Below are positions 34,085 through 46,640 of a stretch of DNA of 64,000 nucleotides, in pieces. The notes under the pieces were generated by a model that made no database searches, had not been told where the DNA came from, and saw only the letters and a list, made by a program, of their open reading frames with translations. A program made the translations under genes and the position numbers. Source of the DNA: Holothuria scabra (taxonomy: Eukaryota > Echinodermata > Holothuroidea > Aspidochirotida > Holothuriidae); contig CM074187.1 of the NCBI GenBank assembly GCA_037179385.1, forward strand, positions 15,873,450-15,937,449. The letters are read 5' to 3'. Numbering within the stretch: position 1 is the stretch's first letter; every line of letters begins with the position of its first letter.

Positions 34085-34255
34085 ACCTATGGTGCAAAGT
34101 ACACTTTGTTGGTGCCAGAGTACAGTACAGTACAGTTAAGGTTTCACGGTATACCGGTATTTCCGCAAGTACCGGTACGTACTGGTACCGGTACGGTACG
34201 GTACCACCAACCTAAAGGTACCGAAGTATGGTGGAGACTCGGTACTCAACTGTAA

Positions 34256-34895
34256 GGTGAAAATCTTTTCTCAAAATTATAGCATTTAAATTAGAATGAT
34301 ACTAAAATGTATCAAACGTCCATTTGATAAATGCCCCGTGTCTCTAAACATTATAATATAAACAGGGAATAGTCACTTGATAATCATTTCGCACAATTTC
34401 AGTCACAAATCCCCCCTAAGAATTTCGGAAATTGCCGTTTAACGTTACTTTCGCAGAACTAGCACCATCCACACTAAAAAGGAACTTGCTTTCTATCGAC
34501 ATTCTGCGCAATCTCAGAACGATCCCTGCCAGCGCTAGCTTCGCCCGCGCCTTCACATTGTGTATTTAGACGGACACGATTAGTCAACTTTGCGGTGAAA
34601 ATCTTTTCTCAAAAATAAAGCATTGAATTTGAAGGATACTTGAATGAAACAAAAACCCATTTGATAAATGCGCCGTGTCTCTAAGGATTGCAATACAAAC
34701 AGGGAACATTCACTTGATAATCGTTTTGCGCTATTTCAGTCACAAATCCCCCTACGAATTTTGGGAAATGCTGTTTAACGTTACTTTCGCAGAACTAGTA
34801 CCTTCCACACTAACAGGGCCCTTGCTTTCTTTTGACATTCTGCGCAACCCCCGAACGATCGCTGTTCATCAGCAAATGCTTTCACATGGTGTATT
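34256..34895 (+). repeat. Tandem duplication of about 320 bp
   Basis: Two successive copies start GTGAAAATCTTTTCTCAAAA and share CCGTGTCTCTAA, CACTTGATAATC, AGTCACAAATCCCCC and TTTCGCAGAACTAG. It lies just inside the left end of the 4,977-bp element. Confidence 0.8.
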
Positions 34896-35229
34896 GCGAA
34901 TAGATACCATGCGTTGATTGATAAAATTCACTTTGATTACGATAGCACACAACATTATACGAGTGCGAAATTCGTTGTAAGCAGACTAAGAGCCATAGCA
35001 TTGCAAGCTCTGACATGAACGTTGCATCGACGATTTCTGATTTTAACACAGTGATTCAGTGGGACGGTTCCATAACGTCCACTGTCTATGTCTGTGCATA
35101 GTCTATAGAGGGCGGATGGTCTGGCAAGCTATTGACAGTATCGAAGTGATGTTATTGTTCTCGAAAAAAGAAGGTCACGTGGTATTCAGAGTGCACAGCT
35201 TTTGTTCAGTATACACATGTCTACGCAGT

Positions 35230-35269
35230 CCTGTACACTTTCAATGAAAGCTGTACACTTTCAATGAAA
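35230..35269 (+). repeat. 20-bp tandem duplication
   Basis: CTGTACACTTTCAATGAAAG occurs twice in immediate succession. Confidence 0.9.
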
Positions 35270-35424
35270 GAAACTGATGCAAATAGTGTTCTTGCAATAT
35301 TTAATGATAGAATTTTAGTTTTGTCTTCCCCTTAAAACGTACAAAATCCATGCTAAGCGATGATTTTGCAATAAACTAATGTGAAAATAGAAGACATCTC
35401 CATATAAGCTACGAAGTAACTATA

Positions 35425-36340
35425 AGCCATCCCCAGCATTCCTTCTGTAATGTTATTTACAGTAGGACTTATTCAATGTTGTCATACGACCTCATTGCAA
35501 ACGAAAACAGTGATGCACGTGGTCTCGTGCAGCAAACTTCTGGGCCATGCATATATTACACTTACGTACGTGTCTCTTTTTGCCGCCAAACGACACCATG
35601 TTTTGCTTGGTGACATCATATGCATAGGATCCATTGCAAAATTTAAATTGGCCCTTGCATCGTGATTGGTTCAATTGCGTTGATTGTAGCCAGCCAATCA
35701 CAACTCGCGCCTTCGCCTATATGATTTAGTGTGTGAAAATGCTTGGTCTTGAGACAAGTTTTCCCGTTGAGTTTGTGTTACGACGATCGCACTTGTCATG
35801 CTTATATAGCCGGCTAGCGAAGCCGGGAAAGCCCCGTGCTAAATTCGTCAAGAGGCATCACAAATCTCTGTATACGTGGATTTTTCGAGGATCGAACTTG
35901 CGTGCATTTCAGTTGCACATTCTTTTTAAACTAGACGTAAGTTTTGGACAAGAGCTGCTAACAATATACGGGGATATTTATATCCGGAAGGAACCATATG
36001 ATACGTTAATCGGGTGCATTTGTTCTGCTGCTCAGAACTGCTAGATTATCATGATTGCTCTAACACGGGTTCATTAAAGCGGGAGAGTAGCTACAGTACA
36101 TTTACGCAACAGCAAATGTTCCGACATGATTGAGGGATGAAAACTAAAAAAAGCATGATGTTGGCCTCAGAGCTAATTTATCAAAGGGCATGTGACATCG
36201 ACTGCAAACAATTCAACTGTACTACCGGTTAATTTGTATCTCCACTTTTGAAGTGAAAATATGACACATATACAAAAAGATATTCCGTTCGTAACGATTC
36301 TCAATATTTCCCATCCTGAACTGGTTACGGGAATACGATA
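35425..36340 (-). repeat. Block homologous in reverse to 21060-22560
   Basis: Shared features include the TTATATAGCCGGCTAG patch (35801-35816), the AGCCAATCACAACTCGCG block, AGTTTTGGACAAG and CATGTGACATCGACTGC. This copy lacks the nested 506-bp hAT-like element, so it gives the empty site. Confidence 0.78.
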
Positions 36341-36484
36341 TATTAGATGCAAGGGGCTTAAGGGACAAACATGTCACGGTGACTTCCCTCTTTGTAATAA
36401 TCGGGATCGGCCCTATAGTTTAATTAAATAATCAGTAAAAGGGTACTGTATTGCCGATTATAGCATAATCGGTCAAACACTATT

Positions 36485-37060
36485 AAAGCTGAAAAAACAA
36501 GCTTTTAAAAAGGCATTTTGTTCAATAGACACTTCATGCTTACGATTGTCAGATTTTGATTCAAAAGGAATGAGTTTCAGAAATCGTGATATGTAGGCTA
36601 CCGTTCAAGTTTAATGCACCATATTTTGACGGTACAACTGCATGTCCTAATGTACGAATAGGGTGTCTAAAGATCACATTATTATTGCGTCTACCGAACG
36701 TTGGGAAGTTTTCAGGAGAAAAAATGTCTTTTGTCCCTCCTTGAGTAAGTGAAGAATAAAATGTGGGGTGGGGGTTAGCAATGATCACAGAGGCCAGTCC
36801 TCTGTCGTCTCGGAGATTCCCCAACTGTTACTTTGGGTATTACTATCACTCACACCAGCACTTTCATGTGTATTTTCACTAAAGTGACTTTCACGCTAGA
36901 TATAATGCAATGCAAATAGCAGCCAGTGCAATAAAAATGAAACAATCGTCTTGAAACCAGAAAATGCACATTGCACAACTTTTTTGTTTTCACATGTCTT
37001 TTATGGAGGACGACTAAATTTTTGGGAGGACAACCAAATTCTTGCAGCTGGTTGTCCTTT
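36485..37060 (+). repeat. Block homologous to 23500-24990
   Basis: Same orientation as the 23.5-kb copy, without its two insertions. A single CTAAATTT at about 37013 marks the empty site of the 384-bp element. Confidence 0.75.
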
Positions 37061-39113
37061 GGACAACCAATTTCAATTGCTTAAAAATCATCCCTGTATA
37101 ACTATACCCACGTATGCACGTATGTAGTGTATCTTGAGTCGGTCAGTGCATTGAGTCGGTCATTGCATAAAAATGTATGGCACGTGCACAGAGTACAACG
37201 CTTATTGATTGACGGACTCATGGTATCACAATGCTATACGCTCGCATAGCCTGGGTAAGTGTACCAGGCGAACGGTGGCCAGTTAGCTTCAAGTTCAATG
37301 GCGCCGATACTGCAAGTTAGCCGAGAACTACAACCACAGTGAAAAATATATATCTACCGTGACCCTCAACAACAAACCATCTTCGAATATTTAAGTCCAT
37401 TAGAGGCATTTTTTCTGTATAAAATAACTGACAGATGAATGGCGAACATTCAGAATTGGGTCGTTCAACAGCGTAGGCTTGCATGCTGCACAGTGATCAC
37501 CGACCGACCATGGTAAGTCAGTCCAACCGGAGCTTTACGCCTTGATCCACGTTGCTCTATCGCGCCTAAATTGTGAACTTTTACACAAGTTTCTCGCACG
37601 ACGCAGCTTCGATCTCGTCATTTTTCACAATTCCGTCACTCGACCATTTCAGTGGACATCTTTTGGGCCTATTAGCAACGGGAATATACCTCTAATCATA
37701 ATTTCTCTTGATCTTCGTCAGGCCTCAACAATTTATGAAGTCTGTTAAGCTTTTTCGAGTGATGAACTTCAAACACGAGCAGTATGCCTACATGTTTGTT
37801 TAGCCAGCTTTAGATGTCATGCATGCACAGTACACAGAGCGAATGAAAGTTCACAACAACACAGGCTACATTTAGGCTATAGACCTAGAAATGTAAAAAT
37901 AAACATGATTTCACAACCAAATTCAGAGTGAAGAAGATTACATAAAAAATTGCCCTTCCTTCAAGGATCGTCGAAGGGACGATAGAGGCAGGGCTTTGTA
38001 GGCTCAGTATTATACGTTTATGTACACAGGGTACTCTAGAACTACGGGGTGTTTTTGTCAGTTCTCACCAGATTCAAGCAGAATTATAAGTGATAAGAGG
38101 CGGCATGTAGACTTAAAACTCTTGTGAAACTTAAAATTATTGATTTGGTCTCTTACAAGCTCATATTTTAGTTGCATTTTTGGAAAAAGTCCCCTTTCAA
38201 CATGTCAAGCCCTGAGGTTATCGTGCAGTCGTAGTCACTTCGCAGCACAAGCTGTGCACCCTGAATACCACGTGACCACGGAAAACGTACTGCCTCAACA
38301 TAGAACCGTTAGCTTTTGTTACAGTACAATAGCTTGCCAGACCATCCACCTATATTGACTATGGTCTGTGGGAGAAAAACTTTCGTATGAACGCAACGAA
38401 CGTTCTCTCAGAAATTACTGTAACACGGTGAAGCAATGGGACGGAACACACAGTAAATCCCGCTTAAATCATTGGCTCGCGTGTTCAGTTCAACTGATCA
38501 ACTCACTTGCTTTGTTGTATTGCTCTACGTACTGAAGAATAGTATAGTGTTGTTGTACAACGGATTGCTGCGCGATGCATTCGTAAATTCAATCTTGAAG
38601 CACTTTGATTTAGTTTTGATAGCGACAACTCGGCGGGAAGAAAGCTTGATGAATCAGTCTTTTATGGAAATATTTTTGTAAAGTTCTACTTAATAACTTT
38701 TGGTTATACTTTAGGAGGGGGGTTGTTATTATTTGCAGAAATTATTTTTGCAATCTTCATTACAATCGTGAGTGCTCTTGTCATCTTGTGGGGTCTAGCT
38801 CCGGTGCGGACGTGCGGCGCTGATTTATTGTGTGTCCCGAAATTATCGGACGCTATTTGCAGAGAGGTTATTTCATTTTTTTGTTTACCGATTTGTTTAG
38901 TGTGGGGTGACTAAATGTTATAAAAAATACTGAAACGGGAGGCAGGGATTATCAGAAGACTTCACTTATGTCAATGCATGGTATTTTTACGGATATTTTG
39001 CATGTGATAAAAATCCTACTTTTTTACTCTTCTGGTACCGGTACTACGGTAATACCGGTACCATTTGTGGCGGTACCGACGGTACCAATTATCAGTGGTA
39101 CCATGAAACCCTA

Positions 39114-39320
39114 AGTACAGTACAGTACATTTTCATCAGCTCCAAAGTACTTTTGCACCAGTGCCAAAGTAAATTGTTGTCGGCGCCAAAGAACATTATT
39201 GTCAGCACCAAAGTTCCCTTTTTTTGGCGCAAAAGTACACTCTTTGGGTACCAAAGTACATCATTGTTGGAACATAGAGTCGCTGTATTGTAAGGATGTT
39301 GGAACGTAGGGATATCCCAC
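39114..39320 (-). repeat. GTACTTTGG minisatellite, interrupted by the 4,977-bp element
   Basis: Units of the form CCAAAGTACnnTnTTGTYGGCRC run to about 39270, then GGAACATAGAG and GGAACGTAGGGATA. The same words appear left of the element at 34088-34136 (GTGCAAAGTACACTTTGTTGGTGCC), so the element sits inside the array. Confidence 0.72.
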
Positions 39321-41785
39321 TCCCCATGTCCCCTTGCAAAAGTAATGTACCATGTAACATGGCATCTACCGACAGCTAACATTGGCACTGCATATACTTC
39401 ATGTGGAATGTCTTGCCATTATTGTAATTAACTTGGATTCACATTCATTATGTGATGGGAAACCAGTGGATCTAATGTATTCATGGAAGGAGGAGCTGTA
39501 TCCTACAGATAAATGGATATTGCACAATATTTTCTGGACTGTACATTGCATGGTATTTCGTCGTAGACTTAATTCCGCTGTAGCAGCTGTAGGCCTACTG
39601 TAGCATACAGTATGAAGGTTTCATGTAAAGGGTAGCAAAGAGAGCATGTTGAGTTGCAAATTATCTGACATTTAATCTTCTAACATTTCTCCTAGTGTTC
39701 ACAGCCTGTCATTTGTACAGTATATTTTTGTGATAAGCATCATTTTGATATGTATGGACTATTGTACACTCATAGTACTGACAGTAGGTTCCATCTCACC
39801 TCCCTTCCTTCCTATACTGTGAAACCTACAGTACAGACCTGCCAGAAGTAATCAAACCCTACTTAACTAATTCATAACACAGTTCAGAGAGGGCACTTTT
39901 ACACCTCGTTCTTGGTTACCGTACATACAGTATAGTGGGCAGCCTCTATTTCCTCTTGTGCTTTCTAACTTGGCTGGTCAGACACAGCTTTTGTCAGTGT
40001 TTCTCCTCCTCCCAGGTCAATAGACCTACGTCCTCTGAAGTTCATATGGTATTCATCCTGAGATCATATTTCAGTGCAACCACTGTTTTGTGTAATGACC
40101 CATTTGAAAAAAATGCACATCTCACAATTAATTAACTACAGTAATTGTAGGGGTCAATTTGCAAGATAAATCATACATCTGGGTCCTTTAACAACATCTG
40201 TGGTAAGTGTGTCAACAAAGAAGATTCTTTGCTACAGGTCAAAATTGCATTTTTGATCATTTGGATGTATCTCAAGGGAACTGGAAGTAAGTACAGTACC
40301 CGTTCCTGCAATACTTGAGGGTATGTGGAGCCCAAAATTTCTTTTACGATGTGCTATGGGGTGCCCAGTGGTGGCATGTTTAGATGGTCCTGTCAGCACT
40401 CTCAGTCAATCTGACCAAGGTAGAAGATTTCTGGATGTTGTGGATTGAAATTGTGCTGCTTGCTTTTGTATACATACATGTGATTAAATAGAATGTTAAA
40501 ATAACTCTGAACATCCGTCACATACTTCAAGAATGTTTGCATAAGATGTTATGATTTCTTCAAATCCATAAGTTTGTTTGGTCAAGCCAATTTCCTATCC
40601 TGTTTGTATGCTTATCTGCACAGATGATGAGTACTATCTGCAGTATTCTCATTTTTGTTTTAGTTGAGAAATTGCAATGCCACAAGTTTGACTTTGCAAT
40701 CAAATGAGATTAAGGTGATGTCCACAATTCTGTGTGAATTCCATTAAAAAGTGGTGATCTTACTTTCAAGTTGACCCTTTGTTGGGTTTTTACTCAGAAA
40801 TGATTTGTTCAATCCCAAGGCATGATAATCATGACAAAATATAATCTTTCTTCTACTCTCCTACGAAAAGAATATCCTATTAGTCTCCCAACAGTGCCTG
40901 TTAGAGAAGTATGTTTAATGCTCTTTTCTCAGATTTTGTGAGGTTTTGTAATTAGGTAGTCCAAATAACATGGCTTTCCCCTATATATTGATGTGCTGAA
41001 CCAGATGCTACATACAACATTGCTCAGCACTAAAAATTTGCCTTTGGATCTGCTTTGAAGCTTAGTGAACATTTTTTGGGTCTAACTAGGCTCTTCATCT
41101 CCAAGTACTGTAGGCTATGGGGTGAGCTACAGTACTGTATCAGCACCATTAAGTTGTGTACTGCACATGTTTTACTTTGTTTGATAAAAGAACTTTTAAA
41201 GAAGTGTTTAAGGTCACATCAAATTTTGATGTGTTAGAAGGGTAAGTTTATTCTAAGCATTTCAGTGAAAATCATTGAAATCAGATTTGTGGTTCTTAAG
41301 ATATAAGCAGCTAAAGTTGCCACATTTGGAACAAAAAGTGAACTTGAAGCAAGCATGTACAGTATGACACCATATCCTCACATTAAAGGACAGTCTTTTG
41401 TTGTTGGTTTTGATGATAAGAGAAACCATTGCATTCATGATGGCATGTGTTTATGGATGTATGAACCTAGGAACTATGCCTTGCTGGATACAGGCTGCTC
41501 ACGAGAGCTTAAGCTTCATACATCTCTTCTTGCTCGCACGGAGCTTGTCACTGGCTTAGCTACCGCAAAATTCGGACACTGCAATGACCTCTGTTATGTG
41601 ATATGCAAAAGCTTGCCTTTGCTCATGGCATTCATGTGCTGCATGACTTAAATGGCTAAAGGGGAATTTCCACCATTTCCTTACAGGGAACTGTTCTTTG
41701 TATCCCGTAGGGAATTGAGTACGGCATTGAGTACGGGTATGTGCTGTGTGAGTGTGTATGTGTGCGTGGGTTTGTGACACTTTGC
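39321..41785. other. Intergenic, no recognisable gene
   Basis: About 2.5 kb of AT-rich sequence with CAGTACAGTA strings. No ORF has a recognisable domain. Confidence 0.5.
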
Positions 41786-42480
41786 TTGTTAACAGGATAT
41801 CTCAAGATAGAAATGTCTGACAGTTTTCAAACTTGGTACATAGATGTGTCATATTGAGAGGAAGAACACTATTGTTTTGGCAGAGGTCGAAGGTCATGTG
41901 GGGTCACCAGGGAGCAAAGTCTGAAAACCTTGTTAACAAGATGTCTCAAGATAGGAAACTTGAATAGATTTCATATTTGGTATTTGGATGCATTATGGTC
42001 TGAAGATAGTCCCTATTGTTTTTGGTGGAGGTCAGAGGTCATCTGGTGTCATGTGAGGTCAAAGCTTGAAAATCTTGTTAACCAGATATCTAAAGATAGG
42101 AATCTTGAAGGATAGATTTCATGTGTGGTACAATATGTGGATGCATTATTGTTAGAAAATAGACTGTGTTGTTTTTGGTAGAGGTCAAAGGTCATCTGGG
42201 GTCACCAGAGGTCAAAGTCTGAATTTAATTTCAAGATAGCTGCCTGTCTGTCTGTTTGTCTGTCTACCTATTCATTTATCTTTGGCTTTAATGGAAGTCT
42301 GGGGTCATTGGAGGTCAAAATGTGAATGAAAACCTTGTTGAGTGTCAATCCATCTTAAGGTGGGAAGCTTAAATAGATTTCATGTGTGGTATGTGCCATG
42401 TGGATGCACATTATGGTGAGAAGATGGTCCCTGTTTTTGTAAGTGGAGGTTAAAAATCATCTGGGATAACAAAACAATTT
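41786..42480 (+). repeat. Tandem array of about 144-bp units with AGGTCA direct repeats
   Basis: Roughly four to five diverged units share AACMAGATRTCTCAAGATAGGAA, ATAGATTTCATRTGTGG, TGGATGCATTATGG, TTTTTGGTGGAGGTCARAGG and AAAGTCTGAAAACCTTGTT. Three units carry an AGGTCANAGGTCA-type site (41884-41896, 42029-42041, 42182-42194; the first has one mismatch). Single decayed copies of the unit occur near 24000-24290, 26690, 28335, 51901 and 52640-52940. Confidence 0.82.
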
Positions 42481-43889
42481 TTTGAACTTGTTAGTATAGC
42501 ATTCGAGTGAGAAGATAATGGTACCTGATGGCATTCTTTGAAATTGAACATTTTAATAGGTATCATCAAACCTCAATTTTTGCATTTCTGGTTCTTTGAA
42601 ATTTGCAGCCAGTTTTCTCCTCAACAGTCCCACATTATGAGAGTATGATTACATAAGTGGCATGAAAAATTTACAATCTTTTAGTTTTACACAGAGAGGT
42701 CCTATTCCCATTTATTTCAAGATCAACACAGCACTCTGAAAATGACAAAGGCAAACAAAGCATTCCTTCATGTGAGGAAGTGATAAAGGTGTAACCTTTG
42801 CTGCCATCAGTCTCACATTGGAACACAAATCTAGTAACTTCATGTACAGTACTGATATCTTGAGAAATGTCCAATATGAATGGAAATTTTACCAAACTAT
42901 GTAGATTGAATTGATCCTATGTAGGGTCACATGAAGATTGAATTTCTGCTTAAACTTGTACCTTTGTGATTGAGATTGTACTGCATGTGCTGTACAATCA
43001 TAGGCCATGACTGTGATTTTTTGACTTCAGCTCACATGTTATCCTTAATTCATCTTTTGTCAGTTTGTGCTCTCTTGACAAAGTGAAATACTCATTATTT
43101 AAATACAGAATGGCAGATCTTATTTCATTTCTGTAGCATTTGTTATCAAGTGAATGCTGAGTTTGTAATTAAAATAAAAATGTAGTTCTTACACTGTGTA
43201 CAGTATTGAAACAGAGAGACCTCAAAACATCAAGCATGCTTTTGGAGGAATTTTTCTTTCTGATATCTTATCACAACCTTCTTTTTATACTGTCCAACAT
43301 GGTACAACATAGTACAATGTTGGTAGAACTGCATGGAGATTTGCAACATATACTTGAACAGGACTTAGGTGTAAAACCCTACATGTATACATTATACAGT
43401 AGTTGTCTCAGAGTCTCATTAGACAGTGGCACTTGTAACCATCCGTTCAAACTGTCAAAGGCCTAGTCACAAGGGTTTTGACATTTTCATGCTTTATTGC
43501 TCCGAAAGGAATTTTTACAGTACTGTATATTTCTCTTTTTCTGATAAACTGGTACTGTACTTAATGTGTTACAGTGCCAAATGATAAAAGGACAAAATTA
43601 CCAGTTTGATCGATGTTTGTTGTTGTATCTGAGCTGAAGCATACATATTGGTAGTCTTTACTATTATTGGTTTTGTTTCTTAACATAAAGTAAAATGAGA
43701 AATTTACAGTGTTCAACAATTTGAATGCATGAAACTTGCATAATACTGTATGAGAATAGTTGGTCCCTTCTCAGGAATGAAAAGAAAAGTAATGAATTTT
43801 ATTTTTGCATAATCAGGACGACAGTTCAAATGTGAGCTGTTGAGTGAGGGTCCCACCGTGCAACTTACAATGTTGAAGACAAATGCCCA
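42481..43889. other. Intergenic, no recognisable gene
   Basis: No domain-bearing ORF and no repeat that I can match within the window. Confidence 0.45.
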
Positions 43890-44235
43890 TTTCCAGCATT
43901 ACAGCTAGGTCTTCTGTGCTTGGGAAGTCTCAAATTCCAGCTTTTTTGTTTTTCTTACTTTGTGTGATAGTGTACATTCCATGTGCAGTGAATGAGACAT
44001 TGTACAGTAACTTACGATGTGGCTCGCTTTCATCATTTTTGAAGCGCCCCCATTTTTCAAAATAAGAAATGGTCATGCACATAATGGGTGCATGTAGGTG
44101 AACAAAAAAAAATTGGCAAATTCATACAAAATGGTGGGAATTCAAATTACTGAATCCACTAGCTTTTTACAGAAAATATAGTAGTATTTTGGTCTCTTTG
44201 AGCAGTTGGGTGCAAAATCTGATCATTGCCTTCTC
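43890..44235 (-). repeat. Interspersed repeat, inverted partner of 29450-29830
   Basis: This ends CTGATCATTGCCTTCTCCT and is followed by TGAA, which fits a T-N-A-A type of target. See the partner entry for the shared words. Confidence 0.6.
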
Positions 44236-46195
44236 CTTGAAGTCCTGTGGTGAGATGGTGAAGATGACTACTATAGGTCTGAAGCTCTCTGCCTGCTAAT
44301 AACAAATAGACATGCACATGTGCTTGCAGTATTACTTGTACCTAAAAGGCCAATCCTCTCACCCAAAACTACAATTTTTGTAGGAGTTATCAGAAATTCT
44401 TAATAATTGGCTCAGCTCTTTGATTGACAGCTTGTTCAAACAATGTAAAGTACCATACAGTAGCTCATATAACACAGCCTGTACTGTGCTGAGAGTGTTT
44501 TTGATTACACATTGGAGTCTAATATACTCACTCTGAAACAATAAACTGAGGTTTATCTGGATGAGAATGAATTTTAAACAGTTGTGGGAGGAGCCTAAGA
44601 AAGTGGGTTAGGAAGATTTTAACTGTTTGGGGTGAGAGGATCAGGCCTATAATATGGTTAGTAAGTCACATTTTTATCCGTACCTCTAAAAGGCTTCCAT
44701 GAAACATACTATATGACAGTTACTGCAGCACATACATTAACTATAAATATGAACAGGAGGTAATAGGCAGTGAATACTCCCTGTAGGACAATGATGCTCT
44801 ATACTTCTTTTTTCAACTGTAATTGAAAGATCAGCATAATGTATCTCTACCATTTGGATAATTGCTCTGCAGTGCCAGTGTTTTCATAATCTCTTGGAAA
44901 ACAGTACCCATGCATAGTTTGTAGATGTATGGTAACTCTGTCCTAGCTGCCCATGCTTGTATAGTGTTTGTTCATATCCTTAAGAGTACCAACTTACTGT
45001 AAGTAATCTCATACTGGAAGATATTTACCAATGGTAGAGTGTGTTTGTGTTTTAATAGCTACAGTAGTCAAGACATCACAGGAAAGGTTCAAACTCATAA
45101 ACTGAGAAGCATTTGGTTTCATTTACTGTAAAATATATAGAAGTGATTAGTTTGTTCAATAGGGCACAGTGAGGTGGTCAACAGTCTCTGTATTGCCAAC
45201 TGAACATAATACAGTATATCGAGGAATGGCCTACATGCACAGGTATTGTTCGTACTGCACTGGCATGAGATGGTGTGAAGTTAGTTAGTTCTGTAGTTAG
45301 TTATTAGTTTGTTAGTTGGTTAGTTGATCAGTTGGTTAGTTAGTGTTTAACGACACACCAACACGAATGTGTTATAAAGTGACACCAAGTATTGAGAAAA
45401 AGTTACTTGAGATAGTGTGAAGGGCATGTCTTTCATGCTTGCCAACAATGAAGGGTAATTACTGTACAGAACGTGTATGTAAATTGTGTGTTAAATATGA
45501 AAGCTGTATTTTGTGTGTGTTACCTGATTATATAGTAATTGAGTACTACTGTACATGTAATTTTCTAGACAGAATGGTTGGCAGTGTGTTGTGTATGGCA
45601 TGCATATTACTTCATATTTCTGTGAAAATAACCAGAAACTACTGCCAGCCCATGACTTACTTCCCTGTCATACTGTATATGTATAAGAACTCTACTGCAT
45701 TCCGTACATTTGTGTAATATGAAAATGTAATGGTAACTTTGTTGTGGCTATTATTTGCTGAGTGGACAGTATACAGCAAGTCAAATAAGAGGTTAAGTTT
45801 GTTAATTTCCCTGATGGAAAATAGCAAAGAAGTGGTCACCATAAATTTTCTGGTTGAGGCAAAAATATTGTACCATTTTTGGTCTGAACACCTACACCTT
45901 CACCTTCACCTTCCTCTTAGAACCCTTGTAGCTGCCGCTTCCTACTCAACAACCCATTCAACAAGTCTTGGCTGTAAAATGTCATTTAACTGTTAAACCC
46001 ACCCACTGCATGACATAATCAATTAGCTCATCAGTAGTCATGCATGATCACATGCAGTTCAACAGGTATCCACAGTCCACATGAAGTCAATGTTATAGTT
46101 AATAGTTTAACCAAGCACATAGCCATGACTTGCCATAGAAGTGGTTTTTTGAGTGTGACTTTGAGGAGGAGGGGGGGGGGGAGGGGTCTAAAGGA
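44236..46195. other. Intergenic, with a GTTAGTTA tract
   Basis: No gene is recognised. 45270-45350 is a run of GTTAGTT steps ending TTTAACGACACACCAACACG. A related TTTAACGACAAAACAACAGG occurs at 52300. This may be the tail of a SINE-like repeat. Confidence 0.45.
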
Positions 46196-46359
46196 TGCCC
46201 TTACTTCAGTATAACATATGAAAGGTAAACCAAGCAGTAACTTCCAGTAAATTTCACATTTGAGGAGTAAAAATGTTGTCACATATGACCTTCAACAACC
46301 AATCATGAAACTGGACAGTCTACTAGAGTGCTTCAACTTGGGGTGACTGCTCCTGCCCT
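46196..46359 (+). mobile_element. TTAA-flanked MITE, family C, copy 4 (left end unclear)
   Basis: Right end GGGTGACTGCTCCTGCCCT followed by TTAA (46360-46363), with the CCAATCATGAAACTGGACAG block in place. The left terminus is lost near a G-rich run at about 46170. Confidence 0.65.
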
Positions 46360-46640
46360 TTAAGGAGGTAGCTTCTAGTTTTAATTCTGTTGTCATAGCC
46401 CATTAAGCTAATTTTCTGTTCATGGTTATTGTCTTTCTTGAGAATCATCTGTAAGCTATGGTATAGTATGTATACAGAAATTGTTGGCTTTGTCATTTAT
46501 GAGAGATGTACAAGGGGTCTGTTATCTCTGTGAGCACATTGTGTATCATGTACAGTAGGTAGCTATATGCTCAACTTGATGCTTAACATGCAAAAATATT
46601 GATGTGGAGTGTTGCAAAGTGTTGACATTTCTTTTGTTAA

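Larger units (their letters stand above)
34137..39113. mobile_element. hAT-like element of 4,977 bp, noncoding
   Basis: Terminal inverted repeat TAAGGTTTCACGGTA (34137-34151) against TACCATGAAACCCTA (39099-39113), 13 of 15 matching. An 8-bp duplication AGTACAGT lies at 34129-34136 and 39114-39121; it sits in CAGTA-rich sequence, so it is slightly less decisive. Many ACCGGTA/GGTACCG words cluster next to both ends (34150-34205 and 39032-39098), as expected for transposase binding. Inside are a tandem duplication (34256-34575 and 34591-34895), an inverted pair (35040-35215 with 38225-38440), and blocks shared with 21-25 kb. No transposase ORF is seen. Confidence 0.75.
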
